DNA of 10,440 bases from an uncultured Alphaproteobacteria bacterium (GTDB taxonomy: Bacteria; Pseudomonadota; Alphaproteobacteria; CALKHQ01). The notes under the pieces are model-generated. The model did no database searches. It saw nothing but the letters and a program-made list of their open reading frames with translations, and was not told the DNA's origin. The stretch lies in NCBI GenBank assembly GCA_937988735.1, contig CALKHQ010000076.1, positions 1-10,440 of the forward strand. Direction: 5' to 3'. A program made the position numbers and the translations under genes. Below are positions 1-7,310 of the stretch, in pieces. Numbering within the stretch: position 1 is the first letter of the stretch; each line of letters starts with the position of its first letter.

Positions 1-93
1 GACGGGGACGCCCGGCGCCCGCTCGGCCAGAAGGGCACGCATCTGGCCGGTGTAGAATCCCCCCTCGCCGAAATCGGTGAACAGCAGAATCAT
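1..93 (-). CDS. SAM hydroxide adenosyltransferase (DUF62 family), N-terminal fragment
   Basis: Only the first 31 residues lie in the window; the gene runs off the left edge. Reading leftward from 93 the protein begins MILLFTDFGEGGFYTGQM. This is the characteristic start of the DUF62 / SAM-dependent chlorinase-fluorinase fold, in which the TDFG segment forms part of the S-adenosylmethionine pocket. Most bacterial members hydrolyse SAM to adenosine and methionine; the halogenases are rare relatives. The residues that separate hydrolase from halogenase lie outside the window, so the general family name is the safest. An ATG two codons earlier (99) is possible, but the AGGGG at about 101-105 sits about 7 nt from the ATG at 93 and only 1 nt from the one at 99, which favours 93. 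The gene is divergent from the creatininase-family gene, with 79 nt between the two starts. Family call is fairly confident; specific activity is unknown. Confidence 0.8.
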   Translation of the reverse strand, partial: MILLFTDFGEGGFYTGQMRALLAERAPGVPV

Positions 94-103
94 CCGCATG
101 CCC

Positions 104-133
104 CTGTCACAGCGCGCGGTTGCAGGCTATATC
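104..133 (+). promoter_or_regulatory. Candidate sigma70-like promoter of the creatininase-family gene
   Basis: CTGTCA (104-109, 4 of 6 matches to TTGACA), an 18-nt spacer and TATATC (128-133, 4 of 6 matches to TATAAT) would start transcription near 140, about 30 nt before the ATG at 173. The -35 element overlaps the ribosome-binding region of the divergent gene at the left edge. It is the most AT-rich spot in this short divergent gap, but the match is moderate and has no other support. Confidence 0.35.
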
Positions 134-172
134 GGGCGCGCACCGTGGCCAACCATCAGGCGGGAAGACAGG

Positions 173-994
173 ATGACGACGCTGCGCCGGCAGTGGCAGG
201 AGATGACCACCGGGGATTTCGCCGCCGTCGATCCCGAACGCTGGGTGGCGGTGCTGCCGGTGGCGGCGGTGGAACAGCACGGGCCGCACCTCCCGGTCTC
301 GGTGGATGCGACCCTCAACGCCGCCATCCTCGACCAGGCCCTGGCGCTTCTGCCGGACGACTGCCCCGTCACGGCGCTGCCGGCGATGCCGGTGGGCAAG
401 AGCAACGAGCACCTCGCCTTTCCCGGCACGCTTTCCCTCGGCCATGACACGCTGATCCGGCTGTGGACGGACATCGCCGAATGCGTCTGGCGCGCCGGGC
501 TGCGCAAGCTCGTTCTGTTCAACAGCCACGGCGGCCAGCCGCAGATCATGGACATCGTCGCCCGCGACCTGCGCGTCCGGCGGAAGATGCTGGTGGTGCT
601 GGCCAACTGGTTCCAGATGGTCGACGTCTCGCGCTGGTTCGCGGCGGACGAGATCCGCTTCGGCATCCACGGCGGGGCGATCGAGACCTCGATGATGCTC
701 GCCGTCCGCCCCGACCTGGTGCGGATGGACCGGGCGCAGGCCTTCGCCTCGGCGCCGCAGGCGATCCACGCCGCCGCCCGCCACCTCGACCCCGGCGACA
801 AGCTGACCTTCGCCTGGCAGGCGCAGGACCTGAACCCGGCCGGCGCGGTCGGCGACGCGACGGCGGCCGATGCGGAGGTGGGGCGGCAGATCCTCGACGC
901 TGCCGCCGACAAGCTGGCGAAGCTGCTGCGCGAGGTGGTGGACCTGCCGCTGTCCACGCTGAAGGACGGGCCGCTCGGGCCGTGGGTTCCGTGA
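173..994 (+). CDS. Creatininase-family metal-dependent amidohydrolase
   Basis: The protein has 273 residues, close to the usual 240-275 for the family. The metal-site motif EQHGPHLP places E34, H36 and D45 at the same numbers as the ligands I recall for Pseudomonas creatininase. A second motif, FNSHGGQ (H119), and a third, HGGAIETS (166-173), complete the pattern. Family members hydrolyse cyclic or linear amides using two divalent metals; relatives include creatininase, FAPy deformylase and MftE. The NSHGGQ form is that of the general family rather than the GHYEN form I recall for true creatininase, so creatinine should not be assumed as substrate. The frame is open upstream to 77, but the ATG at 173 follows a purine-rich GGGAAGACAGG and starts the homologous region. 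The product has no signal peptide and is cytoplasmic. It lies 126 nt before a transport operon on the same strand and probably acts on a related compound. Confidence 0.85.
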   Translation: MTTLRRQWQEMTTGDFAAVDPERWVAVLPVAAVEQHGPHLPVSVDATLNAAILDQALALLPDDCPVTALPAMPVGKSNEHLAFPGTLSLGHDTLIRLWTDIAECVWRAGLRKLVLFNSHGGQPQIMDIVARDLRVRRKMLVVLANWFQMVDVSRWFAADEIRFGIHGGAIETSMMLAVRPDLVRMDRAQAFASAPQAIHAAARHLDPGDKLTFAWQAQDLNPAGAVGDATAADAEVGRQILDAAADKLAKLLREVVDLPLSTLKDGPLGPWVP

Positions 995-1032
995 CGCTCC
1001 ACGTCTGCCGCGCGCGCCGTCTGACACGAGAA

Positions 1033-1062
1033 TTGCATTCCCATTCCGGTGGAAGCGATTAG
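1033..1062 (+). promoter_or_regulatory. Weak candidate promoter before the ABC transport operon
   Basis: The 126-nt gap 995-1120 contains TTGCAT (1033-1038), an 18-nt spacer and GATTAG (1057-1062), each a 3 of 6 match to the sigma70 consensus. A small dyad, TTCC-GGT-GGAA, lies between the two boxes and could bind a regulator. A 6-bp hairpin (CGCGGC 1072-1077 with GCCGCG 1086-1091) follows in the presumed leader. No terminator is visible after the creatininase-family gene, so read-through from it is also possible. Confidence 0.25.
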
Positions 1063-1120
1063 GCTTGCACCCGCGGCCCATCGCAGCCGCGCAGAAGAAC
1101 TCAGGTCGGGGAACGAGACG

Positions 1121-2146
1121 ATGAAGCACACTGTACTGCCCGCCGCGGCGGCGGTGCTCCTGGGGGCGACGCCGGCGCTGGCGCAGGACGCCGTGACCTT
1201 CGGCACCAACTGGGTCGCCCAGGCCGAGCACGGCGGCTACTACCAGGCGGTGGCGACCGGGATCTACGAGGCCTTCGGGCTCGACGTGACCATCCGCCCC
1301 GGCGGTCCGCAGATCAACCACCGCCAGATGCTGGTCGCGGGCAACATCGACTTCCTGATGGGGTCGAACAACTCGGAAAGCTACAACTTCGTCGTCGAGG
1401 ACCTGCCGTTCCTGTCGGTGGCGGCCATCTTCCAGAAGGACCCGCAGGTCTGGATCGCCCATGCGAGCCAGGGCTGGGAGACGATGGAGGACCTTAAGAA
1501 CGCGAGCTCCATCCTGATCTCGGCCGACGCGCGGACCAGCTACTGGCCGTTCATGGTCAAGCTCTACGGCTACCCGGAGAGCCTCGCCGGCCCCTACAAC
1601 TTCAGCGCGGCCCCCTTCCTCGCCGACGAGACGATCGTCATGCAGGGCTACCTTACCAGCGAGCCCTTCTCCGTGGCTGAGGCCGGCGGCGACCCGCAGG
1701 TGTTCCTGCTCGCCGACCATGGCTATTCGCCCTATTCGACCCTGATCACCACCAGCCGGAAGCTGGTCGACGAGAACCCGGACCTGGTGCAGCGGTTCGT
1801 CGATGCCTCGATCCTCGGCTGGTACAGCTATCTCTACGGCGACCCGGCGCCGGCCAACGCGCTGATCAAGGCCGACAACCCCGACATGTCGGACGCCCAG
1901 ATCGCCTATTCGATCGACGCGATGAAGCAGTACGGCATCGTCGACAGCGGCGACACGCTGGAGCTTGGCATCGGCGCCATGACTGACGCCCGCTGGGGCG
2001 ACTTCTTCCGGCAGTCGGTCGAGATCGGCCAGTACGACGCCGACCTGGAATACCAGCGCGCCTACTCCCTCGACTTCGTCAACGATCTCGACCGGCTGAA
2101 GGCGGTCGCGGCGGAGAAGGGGCTCGACATCCCGTTCGGGGAGTAG
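1121..2146 (+). CDS. ABC transporter periplasmic substrate-binding protein (NMT1/THI5-SsuA-like)
   Basis: A 341-residue exported solute-binding protein. It begins MKHTVLPAAAAVLLGATP and has a signal peptide with likely cleavage after ALA at residue 21, leaving Q22. The early mature segment NWVAQAEHGGYYQA (30-43), followed by GIYEAFGLDVTI (48-59), is typical of the NMT1/THI5-like group, whose known ligands include sulfonates, taurine, nitrate and pyrimidine or thiamine precursors. The conserved Asn-Trp and the many aromatic residues fit binding of a flat ring or small anion, but the ligand cannot be told. The frame is open back to a GTG at 1049, but the ATG at 1121 directly precedes the signal peptide and follows GGGGAACGAG. 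It is the first gene of the run, 24 nt before the ATPase gene, and supplies the specificity for uptake. Confidence 0.88.
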   Translation: MKHTVLPAAAAVLLGATPALAQDAVTFGTNWVAQAEHGGYYQAVATGIYEAFGLDVTIRPGGPQINHRQMLVAGNIDFLMGSNNSESYNFVVEDLPFLSVAAIFQKDPQVWIAHASQGWETMEDLKNASSILISADARTSYWPFMVKLYGYPESLAGPYNFSAAPFLADETIVMQGYLTSEPFSVAEAGGDPQVFLLADHGYSPYSTLITTSRKLVDENPDLVQRFVDASILGWYSYLYGDPAPANALIKADNPDMSDAQIAYSIDAMKQYGIVDSGDTLELGIGAMTDARWGDFFRQSVEIGQYDADLEYQRAYSLDFVNDLDRLKAVAAEKGLDIPFGE

Positions 2147-2170
2147 GGGCCACGAGGAGCAGCCGCCTCC

Positions 2171-2986
2171 ATGGCTGAGCCTGCGCGCGCGGTGGACGCT
2201 GCATCGGAGCCGCCGCTGATCGCACTCGAGCGGGTTGAGAAGAGGTTCGCCAACGGCACCCTCGCGGTGACCGGGCTGGATCTCGCCATCGGCCGCCACG
2301 AGTTCGTCAGCCTGCTCGGGCCGTCCGGCTGCGGCAAGTCCACCGCGCTGCGGATGATCGCCGGGCTTGGCGCCCCCACGTCGGGCCGCATCCGCTGGCC
2401 GGGGCACGGCGCGGGCAGCCGGCCGGCGCGCGGCGAGGTCGGCTTCGTCTTTCAGGAGCCGACGCTGATGCCGTGGGCGCGGGTGGCGGCGAACATCCGC
2501 CGCCCGCTGGCGCTGATCGGCGTCACGGGCGCGGAGGCGGACCGCCGGGTCGCCGAGGCGCTGGAGATGGTCGGGCTCGCCGAGTTCGCCCGCGCCTTCC
2601 CGCGCGAGCTGTCCGGCGGGATGCGGATGCGGGTGTCGATCGCCCGCGCGCTGGCGACTCGCCCGAAGGTGCTACTGATGGACGAGCCGTTCGCCGCGCT
2701 GGACGAGATCACCCGGTTCAGGCTGAACGAGGACCTGCTCGACCTGTGGCGGGCCAACAGCTGGACGGTGGTGTTCGTCACCCACTCCGTCTTCGAATCG
2801 GTGTATCTGTCCAGCCGCATCGTGGTCATGACCGGGCGCCCGGGCCGCGTACATGCCGACGTGCCGATCGAGGCCCCTTATCCCCGCAGCCAGGCGTTCC
2901 GGATGACCGAAGCGTACAACGGCTACTGCCGCACCGTCTCCGCGGCGCTGGCGGAGGCGATGGCGGCGCCCGGAGGCGGGACCTGA
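2171..2986 (+). CDS. ABC transporter ATP-binding protein (SsuB/TauB/NitD-like)
   Basis: A 271-residue ATPase that powers import of the ligand captured by the upstream binding protein. All the motifs are intact: Walker A GPSGCGKST (50-58), Q-loop glutamine 95 in VFQEPTLMPW, signature LSGGM (147-151), Walker B VLLMDEP (167-173), D-loop ALD (176-178) and switch histidine 205 in FVTHS. FQEPTLMPW and the H-loop context THSVFES are usual in the nitrate/sulfonate/taurine subfamily. The signature reads LSGGMRMR, where many relatives have LSGGMRQR. The ATG at 2171 follows GAGGAG at 2154-2159, with slightly long spacing of 11 nt. The last base of its stop codon is the first base of the permease start, indicating translational coupling. 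Confidence 0.92.
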   Translation: MAEPARAVDAASEPPLIALERVEKRFANGTLAVTGLDLAIGRHEFVSLLGPSGCGKSTALRMIAGLGAPTSGRIRWPGHGAGSRPARGEVGFVFQEPTLMPWARVAANIRRPLALIGVTGAEADRRVAEALEMVGLAEFARAFPRELSGGMRMRVSIARALATRPKVLLMDEPFAALDEITRFRLNEDLLDLWRANSWTVVFVTHSVFESVYLSSRIVVMTGRPGRVHADVPIEAPYPRSQAFRMTEAYNGYCRTVSAALAEAMAAPGGGT

Positions 2987-3858
2987 TGGCGATGGCCCAG
3001 ACCGCAGTGGAGCAACAGGCCCCCGCGGGGGCCGAGGCGGAGGACCGGGCGGGATCGCACCGCACGGGCGCGCTGCTCCGCTGGGGTCTGCCGGTGCTGT
3101 TCGGGCTGATCATCCTCGGCGGCTGGGAGCTGTTCGTCTGGTACCGGATCAACGTCGACGGGATCAGCCACTACAACCACATCCTGCCCGCACCGACGAC
3201 GATCGCGGTCGCCCTGGTCGAGGACTGGCACATCCTCGCCCCCGGTTGGCTGGTGACGCTGTGGATCACGGCGCAGGCGCTGTTCTGGGCGGTGGTGCTG
3301 GGGGTGGGGCTCGCCATCGCCTTCAGCCTGTCGAAGTGGATCGAATTCAGCTTCTTTCCCTATGCGGTGGTGCTGCAGGTGACGCCGATCGTCGCGATCG
3401 CGCCGCTGATCATCACCATGCTCAATGACCTCGACACGGCGCTGCTGGTCTGCGCCTGGATCGTCGCCTTCTTCCCGATCCTGTCCAACACCATCATCGG
3501 GCTGAGGAGCGTCGATCACGGCCTGCTCGACCTCTACCAGATGTACGGGGCCAGTCGCTGGCGGGTGATGCTCGACCTGCGGCTGCCCAGCGCGCTGCCC
3601 TATTTCCTCGCCGCGCTGAAGATCTCCGCCGGGCTGTCGCTGATCGGCGCGGTGGTGGGCGAGTTCGTCGCCTACGGCCAGAGCCCGGGCCTCGCCGCCC
3701 GCATCGTCGAAGCGAGCTACCTGCTGAAGGTGCCGCGCATGTTCGCGGCGCTGGTGCTGATCTCGGTGACCGGGATCCTCCTGTTCCTGCTGTTCTCCTT
3801 CGTGTCCAACCTTGCGCTGCGCAGCTGGCACGAAAGCGCGGTGCGGCGGGAGCGGTGA
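2986..3858 (+). CDS. ABC transporter permease (SsuC/TauC-like)
   Basis: A 290-residue inner-membrane protein, slightly longer than typical SsuC/TauC because of a polar N-terminal tail of about 30 residues. About six membrane spans are visible, near residues 33-52, 88-113, 123-144, 151-171, 208-230 and 252-276. The cytoplasmic coupling loop (EAA loop) is around 184-203, YQMYGASRWRVMLDLRLP, matching the GA...LP pattern that docks on the ATPase. The frame is open far upstream inside the ATPase gene, but the ATG at 2986 is supported by GGAGG at 2972-2976, 9 nt before it, and by the 1-nt overlap with the ATPase stop. Two copies would form the channel with two ATPase subunits. The amidohydrolase gene starts 10 nt after its stop. 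Confidence 0.92.
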   Translation: MAMAQTAVEQQAPAGAEAEDRAGSHRTGALLRWGLPVLFGLIILGGWELFVWYRINVDGISHYNHILPAPTTIAVALVEDWHILAPGWLVTLWITAQALFWAVVLGVGLAIAFSLSKWIEFSFFPYAVVLQVTPIVAIAPLIITMLNDLDTALLVCAWIVAFFPILSNTIIGLRSVDHGLLDLYQMYGASRWRVMLDLRLPSALPYFLAALKISAGLSLIGAVVGEFVAYGQSPGLAARIVEASYLLKVPRMFAALVLISVTGILLFLLFSFVSNLALRSWHESAVRRER

Positions 3859-3868
3859 CGGGCGCGCG

Positions 3869-5224
3869 ATGACCGCTGCCGAGATCATCCTCCACGACTG
3901 GCTGCCGCTCCCTGCCGCCGACCGCCTGCGGCTCGCCGGCGTCCGCGTGCCGCGCTGCCTGCTCGCCGATCCGCCCGCGGGCGCTCAGCCCGACGGCGAC
4001 GGCCTGCTTGCGCTCGATGTGGACATCGCCCACGGCCTCGTCGCCGCCATCGCTCCGACCGGCGCCGCCGCCCCCGCCCGCGGGCCGGTCGCCGACGCCG
4101 ACGGCGGCCAGCTCTGGCCGTGCTTCGTCGATCTGCACACCCATCTCGACAAGGGCCACATCTTGCCGCGCGCCGCCAACCCGGACGGCAGCTTCGCCGG
4201 CGCGCTGGCGACGGTGCAGGCGGACCGCGGCGCCCGCTGGACCGCGGACGACGTCGCCGCGCGCATGGACTTCGCGCTCCGCTGCGCCTGGGCGCACGGC
4301 ACCGCCGCCATCCGCACCCACATCGATTCGGAGCCGCCGCAGGGGGCGGTGAGCTGGCCCGTCTTCGCCGAGCTGCGCAGCCGCTGGGCCGGACGGATCG
4401 CGCTGCAGGCGGTTTCCATCGTCGGCATCGAGCTGTTCCGCGACGCCGCGGCCGGCGAGCGCCTCGCCGATCTGGTGGCCGCCCACGACGGCATCCTCGG
4501 CGCGGTGACCTATGCGGTGCCCGACGTGGCCGCCCTGATCGACCGCGTGTTCGCGCTCGCGGAGGCGCGAGGCCTCGACCTCGATTTCCATGTCGACGAA
4601 AATGACGACCCCGGGTCGGCCACGCTGCGGCTGGTCGCCGAGACCAGCCTCGCCCGCGGCTTCCGCGGCCGGGTCGTCTGCGGCCACTGCTGCGCGCTGG
4701 CGGTGCAGCCGCCGGAGGTGGCGGAGGCCGCCATCGCCCGGGTGGCGGAGGCGGGCATCACCGTCGTCAGCCTGCCGATGTGCAATCTCTACCTGCAGGA
4801 CCGGCGGCCCGGCCGCACCCCCCGCTGGCGCGGCGTCACCCTGCTGCACGAACTTGCCGCAGCCGGGGTGCCGGTGGCGGTCGGCAGCGACAATACCCGC
4901 GATCCGTTCCACTTCTCCGGCGATCTCGACATGCTGGAGGTGTTCACCGAGGCGGTGCGGATCGGCCATCTCGACCATCCGTTCGGCGACTGGCCGGCGG
5001 CGGTCGCGCGCACGCCGGCGGCAGCCATGGGGCTCGCCGGCCGCGGCACGATCGCCGTCGGCGGGCCGGCCGACCTGGTGCTGTTCCGCGCCAGGACGAT
5101 GAGCGAGCTCCTCGCCCGCCCGCAGCATGACCGGGTCGTGCTGCGCGGCGGCCGGCCGATCCGACGCCGGCTTCCCGACTATCGCGAGCTCGATCCCCTG
5201 TTCGCCCTGGAGACCGCATCATGA
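3869..5224 (+). CDS. Cytosine-deaminase-like amidohydrolase (CodA/AtzC group)
   Basis: A 451-residue cytoplasmic metal-dependent hydrolase of the amidohydrolase superfamily. The metal and catalytic set of E. coli cytosine deaminase is present: HTH at 90-92, HVDE at 241-244 (metal His and catalytic Glu), GHC with H273, and D341 in VGSDNTRDPF. Other family landmarks are RTHIDSE (149-155) and PMCNLYLQ (303-310). Two substrate-contact positions differ by my manual alignment: Gln156 of E. coli CodA aligns with G186, and Asp314 with N342. The substrate is therefore probably not cytosine; the group also deaminates creatinine, isocytosine and s-triazines. The open frame extends back to a TTG at 3812 inside the permease gene, but the ATG at 3869 is the sensible start. 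Its stop overlaps the next start (ATGA). It likely works on the compound delivered by the transporter. Confidence 0.85.
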   Translation: MTAAEIILHDWLPLPAADRLRLAGVRVPRCLLADPPAGAQPDGDGLLALDVDIAHGLVAAIAPTGAAAPARGPVADADGGQLWPCFVDLHTHLDKGHILPRAANPDGSFAGALATVQADRGARWTADDVAARMDFALRCAWAHGTAAIRTHIDSEPPQGAVSWPVFAELRSRWAGRIALQAVSIVGIELFRDAAAGERLADLVAAHDGILGAVTYAVPDVAALIDRVFALAEARGLDLDFHVDENDDPGSATLRLVAETSLARGFRGRVVCGHCCALAVQPPEVAEAAIARVAEAGITVVSLPMCNLYLQDRRPGRTPRWRGVTLLHELAAAGVPVAVGSDNTRDPFHFSGDLDMLEVFTEAVRIGHLDHPFGDWPAAVARTPAAAMGLAGRGTIAVGGPADLVLFRARTMSELLARPQHDRVVLRGGRPIRRRLPDYRELDPLFALETAS

Positions 5225-6654
5225 CGCAAGCCACTGCCTCCCGCCCGGCGGCCCCGGGCCCCGTCGACCGCACGTCGGTGGACTGGGCGGAGGTGAAGGC
5301 CGCGCTGGGTGACATCCCGGTGATCGACGAGCCTGCGCTGGTGAAGCAGAAGAGCCGCGACTTCTACTGGTACAGCCCGATCCTGAAGGAGCAGCTGCGC
5401 AAGGTCTCGGGTGACCTGGTGGTGCGGCCGCGCAGCGAGGCCGATGTCGTCGCCTTCGCCCGCGAGGCGGTGCGCCGCCGGCTTCCCGTCACCGTCCGAG
5501 GCGCCGGCACCGGCAACTACGGCCAGGCAATGCCGCTGAAGGGCGGCGTCGTGCTGGAGATGATGGGCATGAACCGGCTGATTGCGTCCGGCCCCGGCTG
5601 GGCGCGCGTCGAACCCGGCATGAAGCTCATCGACCTCGACGCGGCGCTGCGCCCGACCGGCTGGGAGATGCGTTTCCACCCCTCGACCCGCCGTACGGCA
5701 AGCATCGGCGGCTTCGTTGCCGGCGGCAGCTCGGGTGTCGGCTCGATCACCTACGGCAGCCTGCGCGAGCGCGGCAACGTGATCGCCGCCCGGGTGGTCA
5801 CCTTCGAGGACGAGCCGCGGGTGCTGGAGTTCCACGGCGACGCGGTGGACCGCGTGAACCACGCCTACGGCACCAACGGCGTGATCACCGAGATCACCAT
5901 CGCCACCGCCCCGGCCTACGAGTGGCACGACATCGTCGTCGCCTTCGCCGACTTCGACGCCGCCATTGGCTTCGCCCAGGCGCTGGCCCGCTCCGACGGG
6001 ATCACCAAGAAGCTGGTGACGGTGGTGGCGCCGCCGTTGGGGCAGGACTATTTCCGGACGCTCGCCGACGTGCTCCCGGCCGGCCACACCGCCGTCCTGC
6101 TGATGATCGGGGCGCAGTCGCTGGTCGCCTTCGCCGACCTTCTCGCCGAGCACGCGGGCCGCGAGGTCTATCGCAAGTCGCCCGAGGAGGCGGCGCAGAC
6201 GGTGCCGCTCTACGAGTACAGCTGGAACCACACCACGCTGTGGGGCCTCAAGGTGGACAAGTCCATCACCTACCTGCAGGTGCTGTACCCGCCACCGAAC
6301 CACCTGGAGCACGTGCGCCGCATGCGGGCGCTCCTCGGCGACGAGGTGCCGCTGCATCTCGAGTTCGCCCGCTTCGGCGGCGAGGTCACCTGCTTCGGCC
6401 TGCCGGTCGTGCGCTACTCGACGCCCGAGCGGCTGGCGGAGATCATCGCCCTGCACGAGGCGAACGGCTGCCCGGTCTTCAATCCGCACGACTACACGCT
6501 GGAAGGCGGCGGCATGAAGAAGGTCGATGCCCTCCAGCTCGCCTTCAAGCGCGAGGCGGACCCATACGGCCTCCTCAATCCCGGCAAGATGGTCGCCTGG
6601 GACGACCCGGACTACCGCGGGGAGGAGGGGCGGACCTACCTCTTCGAGCGGTAG
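5221..6654 (+). CDS. FAD-binding oxidoreductase (VAO/PCMH type)
   Basis: A 477-residue flavoenzyme of the vanillyl-alcohol-oxidase / PCMH fold. The FAD domain covers about residues 65-232: VRPRSEADV (68-76), pyrophosphate loop RGAGTGNYGQAMPL (93-106), a second FAD segment SIGGFVAGGSSGVGS (161-175), and GTNGVITEITI (217-227). The C-terminus carries the common DPYGLLNPGKM (447-457). No covalent-flavin histidine is evident in the glycine loop, which resembles GlcD in form. The C-terminal substrate domain lacks HxGDGNxH, the metal motif of many 2-hydroxyacid dehydrogenases; instead it has SWNHTTLW (334-341) and NPHDYTLEGGG (421-431), which may hold active-site residues. No GlcE/GlcF partners are adjacent, so the electron acceptor is unknown. 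The start overlaps the amidohydrolase stop by 4 nt, with GGAG 8 nt upstream. It is the last gene of the operon and presumably oxidises a pathway intermediate. Confidence 0.85.
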   Translation: MTQATASRPAAPGPVDRTSVDWAEVKAALGDIPVIDEPALVKQKSRDFYWYSPILKEQLRKVSGDLVVRPRSEADVVAFAREAVRRRLPVTVRGAGTGNYGQAMPLKGGVVLEMMGMNRLIASGPGWARVEPGMKLIDLDAALRPTGWEMRFHPSTRRTASIGGFVAGGSSGVGSITYGSLRERGNVIAARVVTFEDEPRVLEFHGDAVDRVNHAYGTNGVITEITIATAPAYEWHDIVVAFADFDAAIGFAQALARSDGITKKLVTVVAPPLGQDYFRTLADVLPAGHTAVLLMIGAQSLVAFADLLAEHAGREVYRKSPEEAAQTVPLYEYSWNHTTLWGLKVDKSITYLQVLYPPPNHLEHVRRMRALLGDEVPLHLEFARFGGEVTCFGLPVVRYSTPERLAEIIALHEANGCPVFNPHDYTLEGGGMKKVDALQLAFKREADPYGLLNPGKMVAWDDPDYRGEEGRTYLFER

Positions 6655-6681
6655 GGGGCCGTCGCGTCGGGCGCGCAGCCC

Positions 6682-7305
6682 TCAGCCGGCGCGCTGGAGC
6701 CGCCGGGCGATCCGGGCGATGCGGCGCTCCACCCGGTCGAGGAACCGCCGGCGGTCGTCGTCGGTGGCGGTGTCCATCCCGTAGAGCCCGAGCCACACCG
6801 GCCGCCGCGCCCCGGGGCAGAGAAGCTGCATACCGCGGGCGATCATGCGGCGGCCGGCGTCGCCGACGAACCGGATCAGCCACCACGGCGAGCCGTAGGT
6901 TGTGACCACCACGATCTGGCGCACCTGCGTCAGCATCGGCTCGATCCGGTTGGCACCTGCGGGCAGGCGGAAGGCGATGCCGGCCCGCAGTACCCGGTCG
7001 AGCCAGCCCTTCAGCATCGCCGGCGGGCCATACCACCAGGTCGGAAAGACGAACACCACCAGCCGGGCGTCGGCCAGCGCGCGGAACTGCGGCTCCAGGT
7101 CCGGCGGCCGGTGGCCCTGGTCGAGGTGGGCGAGGCGCTCCTCGCGGCCCAGCAGCGGCTGGAACCCGTCGGCGTAGAGGTCGGAGAGGGTGACGTTCAC
7201 GCCGGCCCGGTCCAGCGTCGCCATCACCCGGTCGCGGATCGCCGCCGAGAAGCTCTCGGCAACCGGATGGCAGAAGACGACGAGCGCGGAAACCGGGCAG
7301 GCCAC
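6682..7305 (-). CDS. NAD(P)H:quinone-reductase-like flavodoxin-fold protein (second copy)
   Basis: A 207-residue cytoplasmic flavoprotein of the Flavodoxin_2 group (NQO1, MdaB, KefF relatives), which use FMN or FAD to reduce quinones or similar acceptors with NAD(P)H. Visible motifs: the phosphate-binding start ALVVFCHPVAESFS (7-20), DLYADGF (42-48), the flavin-contacting FPTWWYGPPAMLKGWLDRV (87-105), and a VTTYG stretch (134-138). The proposed start is GTG at 7305, because no ATG lies near the homologous N-terminus. It falls 5 nt after the stop of the upstream paralogue, with a weak AGGT as ribosome site overlapping that stop. The frame stays open back to 7641, but that part shadows the paralogue in another frame. 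It converges on the oxidoreductase gene with a 27-nt gap. Substrate unknown. Confidence 0.82.
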   Translation of the reverse strand: MACPVSALVVFCHPVAESFSAAIRDRVMATLDRAGVNVTLSDLYADGFQPLLGREERLAHLDQGHRPPDLEPQFRALADARLVVFVFPTWWYGPPAMLKGWLDRVLRAGIAFRLPAGANRIEPMLTQVRQIVVVTTYGSPWWLIRFVGDAGRRMIARGMQLLCPGARRPVWLGLYGMDTATDDDRRRFLDRVERRIARIARRLQRAG

Positions 7306-7310
7306 GGGAC

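Noticed and set aside
107..2407. 766-residue open frame on the minus strand
   Set aside because: It lies opposite three well-supported genes, is made of low-complexity Arg/Gly/Asp/Val-rich sequence, and reflects strong G/C bias at third codon positions.
1121..3858. Naming the transporter as a thiamine-precursor, taurine, nitrate or sulfonate system
   Set aside because: The binding protein fits the broad NMT1/THI5/SsuA group, but no residue I can read fixes the ligand and no marker gene such as tenA, tauD or ssuD is adjacent.
3494..5128. 544-residue open frame on the minus strand
   Set aside because: Antisense to the permease and amidohydrolase genes, which carry complete family motifs; no recognisable domain in the antisense product.
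5179..6489. 436-residue open frame on the minus strand
   Set aside because: Antisense shadow of the FAD oxidoreductase gene with no recognisable motif.
6655..6681. Possible terminator between the oxidoreductase and the converging reductase gene
   Set aside because: Only a 4-bp GGGC/GCCC stem is visible in this 27-nt gap and there is no T-run; too weak to call.
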